Shown piece after piece: positions 36,363 to 45,374 of a DNA stretch of 64,000 bases (positions within the stretch are counted from its first letter, which is position 1; each line of letters begins with the position of its first letter). Position numbers and translations under genes: made by a program. The notes below the pieces were generated by a model, which was not told where the DNA came from, searched no databases, and saw only the letters and a program-made list of their open reading frames with translations. Source of the DNA: Clostridiales bacterium (GTDB lineage Bacteria > Bacillota > Clostridia > Peptostreptococcales > Acidaminobacteraceae); contig JASUSA010000003.1 in the NCBI GenBank assembly GCA_030446305.1, positions 1 through 64,000 on the forward strand, read 5' to 3'.

Positions 36363-37736
36363 CTATTCAGATATAATAATAATGCTTTGATCCAAGACAA
36401 TCCAATTGTACATGAATTCCGCGTGAGAGGTTGGATTTCGAACGCATTTATGAGAGAGTGGAATTGTCCCTAGCGTATAAGAATACTCAATATGCCCCGG
36501 ATCAATCGGCCCGCCAATGCGCACATCTTCATATTCAGCTTCTTTAATTAAAACGTTGTTTTCATCATACTCGGCTTCACTCACTAATTTTTGCTCCGTC
36601 ACCCATTGAAAAGTAACAGGGAAACCGTGTAAATACGCGCCACCGTTAAAACGTATCGCAAACGGCGCATAACCATCCAACTCTTTTGTTACATCGTCAA
36701 GATATAAAAACTGCTCTTTTTTCTGAATGGCAGCATAATATCCCGGTACTGTCTTTTCTTTAAATTCCGCTTCTTTCCCTGACGTCGCATATGACAATGA
36801 GCGCACCACCCATTTGTCTTCAACAAGATCAAGCGTAAAAATATTTTGATTATGCAAATCCATAAAGACGACTTGTTTCATCGCTTTCACAGAATTTGAC
36901 GTGGAAATATACTTTTTCGGCACATAGCCATTCACATCAAGATCCGGAACATACACATGGTACAAATCACTGCTGTCATCCAAAATATCCAGAACCTGAC
37001 CATCCAGCAAATATCTAAAAGAACTGTCGGTGCTGGCTATTTCGTACATTGGTGCAGACTGATCTCGCTTGGTACCGAATGCATCTGTATCACTGCCATT
37101 ATTTAGCGGTGCTCTGCCACTGTAATTCTTATAATTGCTTATTTTACCCATTTTCCTTGCACTGTCAAAAAACGTTTCTAAATGCTCAATTTTATCAAGG
37201 GCAACATCAAATCGAAATTGTCTGAACGATACGATTTTTGAGTAAATATAGCCGGTTTTAATTTCTTCATTTTCATACCAGTAAACACGGTACCATTCAT
37301 CGCCGTCAGACTTTGCAAAATACTGACCTTTGACCTTTTCAAAGACATTCATCTTGCCATAAAGGCCCAGGCTCTTAACGACGGGACTTTCTACCGTCGG
37401 CTGCTGACGAATATTAACGGCATTGTTGATCGCAACAATATAATAGTAGCCAACGTGATATTTATTGTATTCAATTTGGTCTAAATCAATGCGTTCCGGT
37501 GGATTTAATGAATAAGATTCCACCAAAGTAAAGCCTTCGTTGTTCTGTTTGACAACTTCTATCGCATCACTAGTTGTCGTTTCACCTGATTCAGATACTG
37601 TCGGTTTTTCAACACCAATTGCAGCGCCTGTATCTTGAGGCATTTCAGGCACTTCTTTTGATTCTGCAAAATTCATATTGGCAATCCCAAAAATCAAGGC
37701 CATTAGTACAATTGTTTTCTTTGTGAGTTTCAGCAT
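36363..37736 (-). CDS. Secreted SH3-domain protein with YkuD-like L,D-transpeptidase domain
   Basis: This 457-residue protein has a signal peptide (about 1-25, cut near NFAES), an SH3-like wall-binding region with INNAVNIRQQPTVESPVVKSLG, a second SH3-like segment (LDGQVLDIL...VYVPDLDVNGYVPKKYI), and a C-terminal YkuD-type catalytic domain. The active site reads SHKCVR with Cys431 in place of the usual SHGC(V/I)R, and AYLHGFP supplies the upstream HG. L,D-transpeptidases make 3-3 peptidoglycan crosslinks or attach proteins to the wall. The Gly-to-Lys change beside the nucleophile is unusual, so activity is not certain. Confidence 0.78.
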   Translation of the reverse strand: MLKLTKKTIVLMALIFGIANMNFAESKEVPEMPQDTGAAIGVEKPTVSESGETTTSDAIEVVKQNNEGFTLVESYSLNPPERIDLDQIEYNKYHVGYYYIVAINNAVNIRQQPTVESPVVKSLGLYGKMNVFEKVKGQYFAKSDGDEWYRVYWYENEEIKTGYIYSKIVSFRQFRFDVALDKIEHLETFFDSARKMGKISNYKNYSGRAPLNNGSDTDAFGTKRDQSAPMYEIASTDSSFRYLLDGQVLDILDDSSDLYHVYVPDLDVNGYVPKKYISTSNSVKAMKQVVFMDLHNQNIFTLDLVEDKWVVRSLSYATSGKEAEFKEKTVPGYYAAIQKKEQFLYLDDVTKELDGYAPFAIRFNGGAYLHGFPVTFQWVTEQKLVSEAEYDENNVLIKEAEYEDVRIGGPIDPGHIEYSYTLGTIPLSHKCVRNPTSHAEFMYNWIVLDQSIIIISE

Positions 37737-37829
37737 ATACGCCCCTTTTAGTCTCTCTCTTCTGCTTATTTTAAATATGAGTTCTTTTCTATTGTACCAA
37801 AAACCTATGGCCCCTGCTTTACAGGATTG

Positions 37830-38711
37830 TTAATTTTTAGTTACAACCTTATTCGTCAAATCACCGATCCCTTCAATCCTGCACGTTACGACATCACCAT
37901 CTTTTAGATATCTCGGTGGATCAAAGCCCATTCCTACCCCCGACGGCGTTCCTGTTAAAATAATATCCCCTGGAATTAGCGTCATACCTTGAGAAAGCGT
38001 TGCAATCAATTTGCTGATGCTGAAAATCAAGTCATCGGTATAACTGGATTGTCGCACCTCCCCGTTAACGAGGCATTCAATCTTCAATTTTGGCGGATAT
38101 TCAAACTGATCTTTCGTCACCACGACTGGACCAATCGGTGTAAAGGTATCAAGCGATTTCCCTTTATGCCACTGAATATGCTGTACTTGAAGATTACGTG
38201 CACTGACGTCATTGCTGACGGTATAACCAAATATAGCAGCTTCCGCCTCTGATTCTGAAATATTCTTAATGCGTTTGCCAATAATCACTGCCAATTCGGC
38301 TTCATAATCCACTTCATTGGTAACCGATGTTTCATAAATAATATTGTCTTCAGGTCCAATGGTTTCAAAAGCCATTTTAGAGAAAAAAATGGGCTCTGTT
38401 GGAACGCCTGCCAGTGATGAGGTTTGACCCTGAAGTTCTCTTGCATGTTCCAGGTAATTCTTGCCGACGCAGATAATATTGCGCTTAGGCGTCTTGACCG
38501 GTGTTTCAAACTTCACTTCCGAAAGCGGTATCGGCATAAGCTCGCTGCCTTTTCGCTCAAGCTCCGGCCGCATTTCTTCCCAATTTTCAACCAGTTCATA
38601 TAAGCCATCCACCTGAATCCCCAAAATTTCAGACAGCGGTTTCACACCTTCATCCGTGACCAGACAAAGTCCCAATGCCTTCCCCGATTTTGTGCAAGCT
38701 GCAAATTTCAT
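37830..38711 (-). CDS. Fumarylacetoacetate hydrolase (FAH) family protein
   Basis: The 293-residue enzyme has the FAH fold, with CVGKNYLEHARE at 81-92, the metal-binding DYEAEL at 135-140 and the GDIILTGTPSGVGMG motif near 257. Such enzymes hydrolyse or decarboxylate acyl-pyruvates or oxaloacetate, or isomerise dienedioates; in anaerobes without aromatic pathways, acylpyruvase or oxaloacetate decarboxylase activity is likely. The ATG at 38711 has GAGGAGG upstream. It stands alone, divergent from the beta-CASP gene. Confidence 0.85.
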   Translation of the reverse strand: MKFAACTKSGKALGLCLVTDEGVKPLSEILGIQVDGLYELVENWEEMRPELERKGSELMPIPLSEVKFETPVKTPKRNIICVGKNYLEHARELQGQTSSLAGVPTEPIFFSKMAFETIGPEDNIIYETSVTNEVDYEAELAVIIGKRIKNISESEAEAAIFGYTVSNDVSARNLQVQHIQWHKGKSLDTFTPIGPVVVTKDQFEYPPKLKIECLVNGEVRQSSYTDDLIFSISKLIATLSQGMTLIPGDIILTGTPSGVGMGFDPPRYLKDGDVVTCRIEGIGDLTNKVVTKN

Positions 38712-38862
38712 CGTCAACCTCCTCATGTCGTCCTATATTGATACCATTATCTTATTTCGGCGGCTTAATGACAACAGTTTTTTCGCAAGAAACTGAAAAA
38801 ATAGGGTACAATAAAACAAAGAGAAAATAAAGAATGAAATTCATGATTAGGATGTGAGCTTA

Positions 38863-40269
38863 ATGACAATCACTTTTATTGGTGCAACAGGGCGCGTTAC
38901 CGGCTCTATGTACTATCTTGAACACAATAATCTCAAGGGTTTGGTAGACTGCGGTCAATTTCAGGGGAATTTTGAAGAAGAAAATCTCAATTACAGCACG
39001 CTGCCATTCAATCCGGCGCATCTCGATTTTATTATTTTAACACATGCACATGTGGATCACAGTGGCCGGTTACCGCTTCTCGTCAAACACGGCTTCAACG
39101 GCAAAGTCTTTTGTACTTATCCGACGATGGCGCTCACCAATGTTCTTTTACGGGATTCAGGCAAAATCCATGAAGCCGAAAACGCGTTAGACAATAAAAA
39201 ACGCGAACGCGCCGGACTGCCAAAAGTACCGCCGCTCTACACAGAAGATGATGCCGTTATCGCACTGCAGTATCTCTACCCGCTTACGTATGCTCAAGAA
39301 ATGACCATTGGCGATAATTTTTCGTTTCATTTTGTTGATGCAGGCCACTTACTCGGCAGTGCCAGTGCTATTTTAACGTTTAAACATGAAGATCGCTTTA
39401 AAAAAATTGTCTTTTCAGGCGACCTTGGCAATGGCACCAATCCTGTCCAAAATGCACCTGTCACCATATCAGAGGCTGATTATCTCATCGTCGAATCGAC
39501 CTATGGGGATCGTGAACACGTCGGCGTCGATCAGCGCATGCATACGTTTGTGGATATTATCCGAACTGCCGTGCGCGAAAACGGCACTGTTATTGTCCCT
39601 TCCTTTGCAGTTGGGCGTACACAGGAACTCATCTACCAGCTCAATACCTTTATTGACAGCGCAGATGAAGAAACACGGCAATTGCTTGAAAATATACCAT
39701 TCTATGTTGATTCGCCACTGGCGCTTGATGCTTTTAAAGTATACGGCGACAACATCGACTATATGAATGAAGGCGTTCGAAATTACGACCATGACCCATT
39801 TGACATGCCCAATTTACATCTTGTTGAAAGCATTGAAATGTCAATTGCACTTAATCGTGACAAGTCGCCAAAAGTAATTATTGCCGCCAGCGGCATGTGT
39901 GATGCCGGCCGCATCAAACACCATTTAAAACATTATTTATGGCGCCAAAATACACATGTTGTCTTTATTGGTTTTCAAGCTGAAGAAACATTGGGAAGAG
40001 CCATTCAAGACGGCGAAAGCCCTGTCTCCATACTGGATGAAACCATTGCCGTCAAAGCAAAGCTTCATACGATTACCGGTTTCTCCGGTCATGCAGATCA
40101 GCGCCATCTTCTAGCGTGGACAAAATCAATGCAATCGCTGGAAAGGCTCTTTATTATTCATGGCGAACCCGCCGCGATGGACGTCTTTGCAGAAAAATTA
40201 TCAGAGCAAATGCCACCTGAAACTGAAATCGTCATTCCTGGTGCCGGCGAAGCATTTGAACTGACATAG
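38863..40269 (+). CDS. Beta-CASP metallo-beta-lactamase-fold ribonuclease-like protein
   Basis: The 468-residue protein has the zinc motif HAHVDHSGRLP at 61-71, further ligands in DAGHLLGSA and FSGDLG, and a beta-CASP insert with IVPSFAVGRTQE. The C-terminal part, with GFQAEETLGRAI and GFSGHADQRHL, fits the RNA-metabolising MBL (YsxA/CPSF-like) group. It is likely an RNA endonuclease or exonuclease of unknown target. I start at the ATG 38863; a GTG nine bases upstream is possible. It is monocistronic, ending at a clear terminator. Confidence 0.87.
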   Translation: MTITFIGATGRVTGSMYYLEHNNLKGLVDCGQFQGNFEEENLNYSTLPFNPAHLDFIILTHAHVDHSGRLPLLVKHGFNGKVFCTYPTMALTNVLLRDSGKIHEAENALDNKKRERAGLPKVPPLYTEDDAVIALQYLYPLTYAQEMTIGDNFSFHFVDAGHLLGSASAILTFKHEDRFKKIVFSGDLGNGTNPVQNAPVTISEADYLIVESTYGDREHVGVDQRMHTFVDIIRTAVRENGTVIVPSFAVGRTQELIYQLNTFIDSADEETRQLLENIPFYVDSPLALDAFKVYGDNIDYMNEGVRNYDHDPFDMPNLHLVESIEMSIALNRDKSPKVIIAASGMCDAGRIKHHLKHYLWRQNTHVVFIGFQAEETLGRAIQDGESPVSILDETIAVKAKLHTITGFSGHADQRHLLAWTKSMQSLERLFIIHGEPAAMDVFAEKLSEQMPPETEIVIPGAGEAFELT

Positions 40270-40314
40270 CTGGCTTCCAAAACGTTGTCATGCTATCGCT
40301 TCTTTCAATATCAA

Positions 40315-40356
40315 AAGCCGATGTTTCTATATCACTGAAACATCGGCTTACCTTTT
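40315..40356 (+). terminator. Terminator after the beta-CASP gene
   Basis: AAGCCGATGTTTC, nine-base loop, GAAACATCGGCTT (40315-40349), then ACCTTTTAG. Confidence 0.8.
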
Positions 40357-40447
40357 AGTCTATAACCGTATTGCCATTTGGCATTATAACCGTCTACTGA
40401 TGACTGCATTTTATCGCTATAACGCCGCAAAAACATATCTCACTTCA

Positions 40448-40873
40448 TTATAAACTTCCCCTTAGCTGACTTAAACTCAAGTCTGCGTCTAAGATAACCC
40501 AGTCTTTGTTGTAATGTGCTCTTAGCTGTTCGATTAGCTGTGCTGCTTTTGCCTTCCACGCTTTCTCGACATCATCGGATAATGCCGTGCCGTCAAGTGT
40601 TGCAACGATCAAATGCACTTCCGTACAATATTCGGTCTTGGACGTGCACTTCATCATATTAAAAGTCAAACGCAATGCTTCATCCGGCAATACCCACTCA
40701 ACTCGTTCATATGGCACCTCTAAATCAATCAACATTTTAAACTCGATTTCGCCGATGCGTACGATTTCTTCTGATTTACCCGCCCATTCTGTCATTCTAG
40801 AATCTTTTGTAAGGCCTCTAAATGCTTCATAGACATCACAAAACAGTCTCGTACTCACTCGTAAAAAATTCAT
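40448..40873 (-). CDS. Small SRPBCC-like protein, unknown function
   Basis: The 141-residue protein has an order of strands and a final long amphipathic helix (about 98-118, AWKAKAAQLIEQLRAHYNK) like SRPBCC/START-type ligand-binding proteins. A TRLFCDVYEAFRGLTKDSRMTEW start and a WVLPDEALRLTFNMM middle support the fold. AGGAGG precedes the ATG by six bases. Ligand and role are unknown; related AHSA1-like proteins act as cochaperones or bind small hydrophobic molecules. Confidence 0.6.
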   Translation of the reverse strand: MNFLRVSTRLFCDVYEAFRGLTKDSRMTEWAGKSEEIVRIGEIEFKMLIDLEVPYERVEWVLPDEALRLTFNMMKCTSKTEYCTEVHLIVATLDGTALSDDVEKAWKAKAAQLIEQLRAHYNKDWVILDADLSLSQLRGSL

Positions 40874-41221
40874 TTAATCCTCCTGTAGACTTTGCCTTGT
40901 TATTTCCATACCCATTCAATGGATAATTTCAACACGTTGCTACAAAATAATACCGTATTCTTATGCGAAAATCTATAGCTATTCTATTACATTTCCGTTT
41001 CATTGTTATATGAACAGTGCTTTTACACACAATTGTCGCTTCTCTTCCCAAATCAAACTTTGCACGCTTTTGAGACATCTCACCAATGACATCATTTTAT
41101 CATGCTCAACGCCTTTACATCTCAAATTAACTGCTGATTTCTTTTAAAGATTGTTCAGAACCTCAAAAAAAGGGATTAGGCAATTGCCTAATCCCTTTTA
41201 ATGCTTAATGTTCTGTAATGC
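40874..41221. other. Intergenic region between the SRPBCC-like gene and PFOR
   Basis: No gene is seen in these 348 bp. They hold the promoter side of the SRPBCC-like gene, AT-rich sequence without repeats that I can recognise, and the PFOR terminator at 41163-41199. Confidence 0.6.
41163..41199 (-). terminator. Terminator after PFOR
   Basis: A perfect palindrome AAAAGGGATTAGGC-AATT-GCCTAATCCCTTTT (41168-41199) is followed on the minus strand by further T residues and GAGG. Confidence 0.88.
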
Positions 41222-44200
41222 TTAATATTCCATTTTTGTCATTCTTACATACCCTTCGTAGCGATCTTTCGCCTGTGCTTCAGCAAGGGTAAATAATTCT
41301 TCTGCCACTTCAGGGAATTGTGTTTTAAGGCTTGTGTATCTTGTTTCACCAAGCAGGAATTCTCTAAAGCTTTCAGAAGGTTCTTTAGAATCTAAGACAA
41401 ATGGGTTTTTACCTTCTGCTTTTAAGCGTGGGTCAAAACGCCATAAATGCCAGTAACCGGATGCAACAGCATCTTTCATTCTTCTTTGCGCTGTTCCCAT
41501 GCCACCTTTGATTCCGTGGTTGATACATGGTGAATAGCAAATGATGAGTGATGGTCCATTATAGCTTTCAGCTTCCTGTAAAACTTTGAGGAAGTGCGCC
41601 TGATTAGAACCCATGGATACTTGAGCAGTATAGATATAGCCATATGTGGTTGCAATCATACCAAGATCTTTTTTCTTCACGCGCATCCCTGCAGCTGCGA
41701 ATTTCGCAACAGCTGAAACCGGTGTTGATTTAGAAGCCTGACCGCCTGTATTTGAGTAAACTTCAGTATCAAATACGAGGATGTTGACATTTTCACCACT
41801 TGCGAGTACGTGGTCAAGACCGCCGTATCCGATATCGTATGCCCATCCGTCACCACCGACGATCCATAATGAACGTTTTCCGAGGTAATCGGCATTGTCA
41901 AGCGTATATTTGAGCACAGCTGCAAGTTCTGCGTTGTCAGACCCTGCTTCTGCAATAGCGAGTACTTTTGCGCCAGCTGCTTTAGAAGCATCTGGATCAT
42001 CCATACCATCTATCCAAGCTGCATATGCTGCTTTAACATCATCTGCAACCGCCATTTCAGCTACTGTTGCAAATTTTTCTTTCATTGCTGCACGAATTGC
42101 TTTAACGGCAACCGCCATACCATAACCATACTCAGCGTTGTCTTCAAACAATGAGTTTGCCCATGCAGGACCTTTGCCGGCTGCATTTTTGGTATAAGGC
42201 GTAGATGGTGCAGAACCGCCCCAGATAGAAGAACAGCCAGTTGCATTGGCAATCATCATTCTGTCGCCAAAGAGTTGTGTCACAGCTTTCATATAAGGTG
42301 TTTCACCACAGCCTGCACATGCACCTGAGAATTCAAAGAGCGGTTGTGCAAATTGTGAACCTTTTACAGTTGAAAGCGGCATTTTGTCATCTTTAACCGG
42401 TAATTCAATGACATAGTTCCAATTCGGCGATTCTTGTTCAACTTGTGTTTCAATCGGTTTCATAATAAGTGCTTTTTCCTTAGCTGGACAAACGTCGGCA
42501 CAGTTGCCGCAGCCAGTACAGTCATAAGGTGAAACTTGGATTTTATATGCCAAGCCTTCAAGCCCTTTGCCGATTGCTTTTTTCGTCGCGAGACCTGCCG
42601 GTGCCGCAGCCACTTCTTCTTCAGTCAACAAGAAAGGTCTGATGGCAGCATGTGGACACACATATGAACATTGGTTACATTGAATACAGTTGTCAATTTG
42701 CCATTCTGGCACATTAACGGCAATACCGCGTTTTTCATAAGCAGAAGAACCTGCTTCAAATGTACCATCTGCTGTTTCTTTGAAAATGCTAACAGGCAGA
42801 TCGTCGCCTTTTTGAGCGGTAATTGGTCTTAAAATATCTTTGATAAATGAAGGTTCGCCAGTCGCTTCAGGTGCAACATCACTGTCTTTTGCATCTGCCC
42901 AAGCAGCTGGAACATCCACTTTTACAAGGCGTTCAATACCGTATTCGACGGCTTTATTATTCTTTTCAACAACAGATTGACCTTTTTTGCCGTATGATTT
43001 TTCAATGGCTTCTTTTAAATATGCAATCGCTTTGTCAAGCTCGATAACGTTTGCGAGTTTAAAGAATGCCGCTTGCATAATCATGTTAATGCGATTGCCA
43101 AGTCCGATTTCTTCGGCAACACTTGTTGCATCAATCGTGTAGAATTTGATATCGTTTTTCGCAATATAGCGTTTCATTGAAGCTGGTAGCAAGGCTTCGA
43201 GTTCTTCTGCATTCCATTTGCAGTTGAGGACAAAGCTACCGCCTTTTTTAAGCCCTTTAAGAAGGTCATACTGATAAACATATGACTGATTATGGCATGC
43301 CACATAGTCTGCTTCAACGATTAAATAAGTTGAACGAATAGGTTTGTCGCCAAATCTTAAGTGGGATACTGTAATACCACCTGATTTCTTAGAGTCATAT
43401 GCAAAATAGCCTTGAGCATATTTATCTGTTTTATCACCGATAATTTTGATGGCGCTTTTGTTGGCACCAACTGTACCGTCTGAGCCAAGACCCCAGAATT
43501 TGCAGCGAATAGTTCCCGGTGTTTCGATGACGACGCTGTCGTTTTCAGTTAATGAAAGGTTGGTAACATCATCATTGATCCCGATCGTAAAGCCGTTTGC
43601 AGGCGCATCTGCTTTTAAGTTGTCATAGACTGCTTTGATCTGCGTAGGTGTCGTATCTTTAGAACCTAAACCGTAACGGCCGCCAACAACAACCGGTGCA
43701 TCTGCTTTGCCAAAGAACATTGCACGAACGTCTTTGTAAAGCGGTTCACCATCTGAACCAGGTTCTTTTGTACGATCGAGTACCGCAATTTTCTTAACGG
43801 TTGAAGGCAGGACATCAAAGAAGTACTTGTCTGTCCAAGGGCGATACAGTCTGACTTTAATCATCCCATATTTTTCGCCTTTTGCATTCAGGTAATCGAT
43901 GGTTTCTTCAATGGCTTCAACAACAGACCCCATCGCAACAATAATGCTCTCTGCATCAGGTGCACCATAGTAATTGAAAGGTTTGTAATCTCTGCCAGTA
44001 ATTTTATTGATTTCATTCATGTAATTGACAACGACTTCTGGAATCGCATCGTAATAGCTGTTAGATGCTTCTCTCGCTTGGAAGAAAATATCAGGATTCT
44101 GAGCTGTTCCTCTGGTAACAGGGTGCTCAGGGCTGAGCGCTTTCTTTCTGAAAGCGACGATGGCATCGTGGTCAACCAATCGATCAAATTCAGCGTAATC

Positions 44201-44761
44201 AATTGTTTCAATTTTTTGGATTTCATGAGACGTTCTAAAACCGTCGAAGAAGTGTACAAATGGCACACTTGTTTTAATTGCCGCTAAGTGCGCGACACCG
44301 CCGAGGTCCATAACTTCTTGTACAGAACCCGATGCAAGCATTGCAAAACCAGTTTGGCGTGTCGCCATAACGTCAGAATGATCCCCAAAGATAGAAAGTG
44401 CATGTGAAGCAACCGCTCTAGCGCTGACGTGGAACACACCCGGCAATAGCTCACCGGCAATCTTGTACATGTTTGGTATCATGAGTAATAACCCTTGAGA
44501 CGCTGTAAAAGTTGTCGTCAATGCACCAGCTTGAAGCGACCCATGAACAGCCCCGGCTGCACCAGCTTCAGATTGCATTTCAGATACGATTACGGGACGA
44601 CCAAAGATGTTCTTTTTGCCATGTGCTGCCCAATCATCTACAGACTCTGCCATGTTTGAAGATGGGGTAATTGGGTAGATTGCAGCAACATCCGTGAATG
44701 CATAGGCAACGTATGCAGCAGCGGTGTTACCATCCATGGTTTTCATTACTTTTTTACCCAT
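41222..44761 (-). CDS. nifJ: Pyruvate:ferredoxin (flavodoxin) oxidoreductase
   Basis: This 1,179-residue single-chain PFOR converts pyruvate and CoA to acetyl-CoA and CO2 and reduces ferredoxin. Domain I begins MKTMDGNTAAAYVAYAFTDV with the YPITPSS pyruvate motif. Two [4Fe-4S] motifs start at Cys692 (CxxCxxCxxxCP) and Cys748. The thiamine-diphosphate domain holds GCAGCGETPY, GGDGWAYDIGYGGLDHV and SNTGGQ. It is the central step of sugar or amino-acid fermentation. The start has AAAGGAGG ten bases upstream. It stands alone, divergent from the flavodiiron gene. Confidence 0.97.
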   Translation of the reverse strand: MGKKVMKTMDGNTAAAYVAYAFTDVAAIYPITPSSNMAESVDDWAAHGKKNIFGRPVIVSEMQSEAGAAGAVHGSLQAGALTTTFTASQGLLLMIPNMYKIAGELLPGVFHVSARAVASHALSIFGDHSDVMATRQTGFAMLASGSVQEVMDLGGVAHLAAIKTSVPFVHFFDGFRTSHEIQKIETIDYAEFDRLVDHDAIVAFRKKALSPEHPVTRGTAQNPDIFFQAREASNSYYDAIPEVVVNYMNEINKITGRDYKPFNYYGAPDAESIIVAMGSVVEAIEETIDYLNAKGEKYGMIKVRLYRPWTDKYFFDVLPSTVKKIAVLDRTKEPGSDGEPLYKDVRAMFFGKADAPVVVGGRYGLGSKDTTPTQIKAVYDNLKADAPANGFTIGINDDVTNLSLTENDSVVIETPGTIRCKFWGLGSDGTVGANKSAIKIIGDKTDKYAQGYFAYDSKKSGGITVSHLRFGDKPIRSTYLIVEADYVACHNQSYVYQYDLLKGLKKGGSFVLNCKWNAEELEALLPASMKRYIAKNDIKFYTIDATSVAEEIGLGNRINMIMQAAFFKLANVIELDKAIAYLKEAIEKSYGKKGQSVVEKNNKAVEYGIERLVKVDVPAAWADAKDSDVAPEATGEPSFIKDILRPITAQKGDDLPVSIFKETADGTFEAGSSAYEKRGIAVNVPEWQIDNCIQCNQCSYVCPHAAIRPFLLTEEEVAAAPAGLATKKAIGKGLEGLAYKIQVSPYDCTGCGNCADVCPAKEKALIMKPIETQVEQESPNWNYVIELPVKDDKMPLSTVKGSQFAQPLFEFSGACAGCGETPYMKAVTQLFGDRMMIANATGCSSIWGGSAPSTPYTKNAAGKGPAWANSLFEDNAEYGYGMAVAVKAIRAAMKEKFATVAEMAVADDVKAAYAAWIDGMDDPDASKAAGAKVLAIAEAGSDNAELAAVLKYTLDNADYLGKRSLWIVGGDGWAYDIGYGGLDHVLASGENVNILVFDTEVYSNTGGQASKSTPVSAVAKFAAAGMRVKKKDLGMIATTYGYIYTAQVSMGSNQAHFLKVLQEAESYNGPSLIICYSPCINHGIKGGMGTAQRRMKDAVASGYWHLWRFDPRLKAEGKNPFVLDSKEPSESFREFLLGETRYTSLKTQFPEVAEELFTLAEAQAKDRYEGYVRMTKMEY

Positions 44762-45086
44762 TTTTAAATAGCCTCCTTTAATCAATATAGATCTCAAACA
44801 GTACTGTATTATCATACAATCCTGTCACTTGACGAACGAATTCGACGCGATGGTCTACATTCCCTCGCTACATGATAAGCACTTGCATCAAATACTAGGT
44901 TAATAGCGCTTAAATGCGTAAAAAAAATTAATTGCTTAACTATTAGTTTATCAAAATATTACAAAAATTAAAACAAATAATACACGCCCTACCACAAATT
45001 TATTCATGTTTCACGCTTACTATACGACCTTGAGTATATTCAACCTAACATTCTCCGCGTTATTTTCATTATATCACCGTTGTATT

Positions 45087-45096
45087 TTGTATACAA
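45087..45096. promoter_or_regulatory. Possible operator, palindrome TTGTATACAA (site 1)
   Basis: Perfect ten-base palindrome in an AT-rich setting. An identical copy lies 157 bp away on the flavodiiron side. Which regulator uses it is unknown. Confidence 0.4.
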
Positions 45097-45243
45097 TTAT
45101 TTTTTTCAAGTCTTTTTGTTTGTTTTAATCTTAAATTAAAGTGATCTTAACAACAACTTTAGAAACACCATCCCGCTTTGGTCTCTCATCAATAACGCTT
45201 TCCGTCTTGTTAATCCACTTTTGCCTTTCAGACGATAGAAACT

Positions 45244-45253
45244 TTGTATACAA
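45244..45253. promoter_or_regulatory. Possible operator, palindrome TTGTATACAA (site 2)
   Basis: Second copy of the palindrome, about 40 bp upstream of the flavodiiron -10 element, where a regulator of this promoter could bind. Confidence 0.45.
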
Positions 45254-45289
45254 TTTGTTCGCAGCTTGTGAAAAAATAAATAATTTATG

Positions 45290-45298
45290 TGTTATAAT
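45290..45298 (+). promoter_or_regulatory. Extended -10 promoter of the flavodiiron gene
   Basis: TGTTATAAT (TATAAT at 45293-45298) lies 77 bp before the start codon. A clear -35 at 17 bases is lacking, which an extended -10 can compensate. Confidence 0.55.
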
Positions 45299-45374
45299 GA
45301 TGCTTGAAGGGTAATTTAGATCTATAATAATGAAACGAACTAGAAAACAATAACCAATTAAATGAGGTGAAAAG

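Larger units (their letters stand above)
44762..45374. other. Divergent intergenic region between PFOR and the flavodiiron protein
   Basis: This 613-bp gap is AT-rich and holds the two divergent promoters. Within it are two copies of the perfect palindrome TTGTATACAA (45087-45096, 45244-45253) and an extended -10 for the flavodiiron gene. A minus-strand frame at 45131-45403 overlaps these sites and the flavodiiron start and is not a credible gene. Confidence 0.65.
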
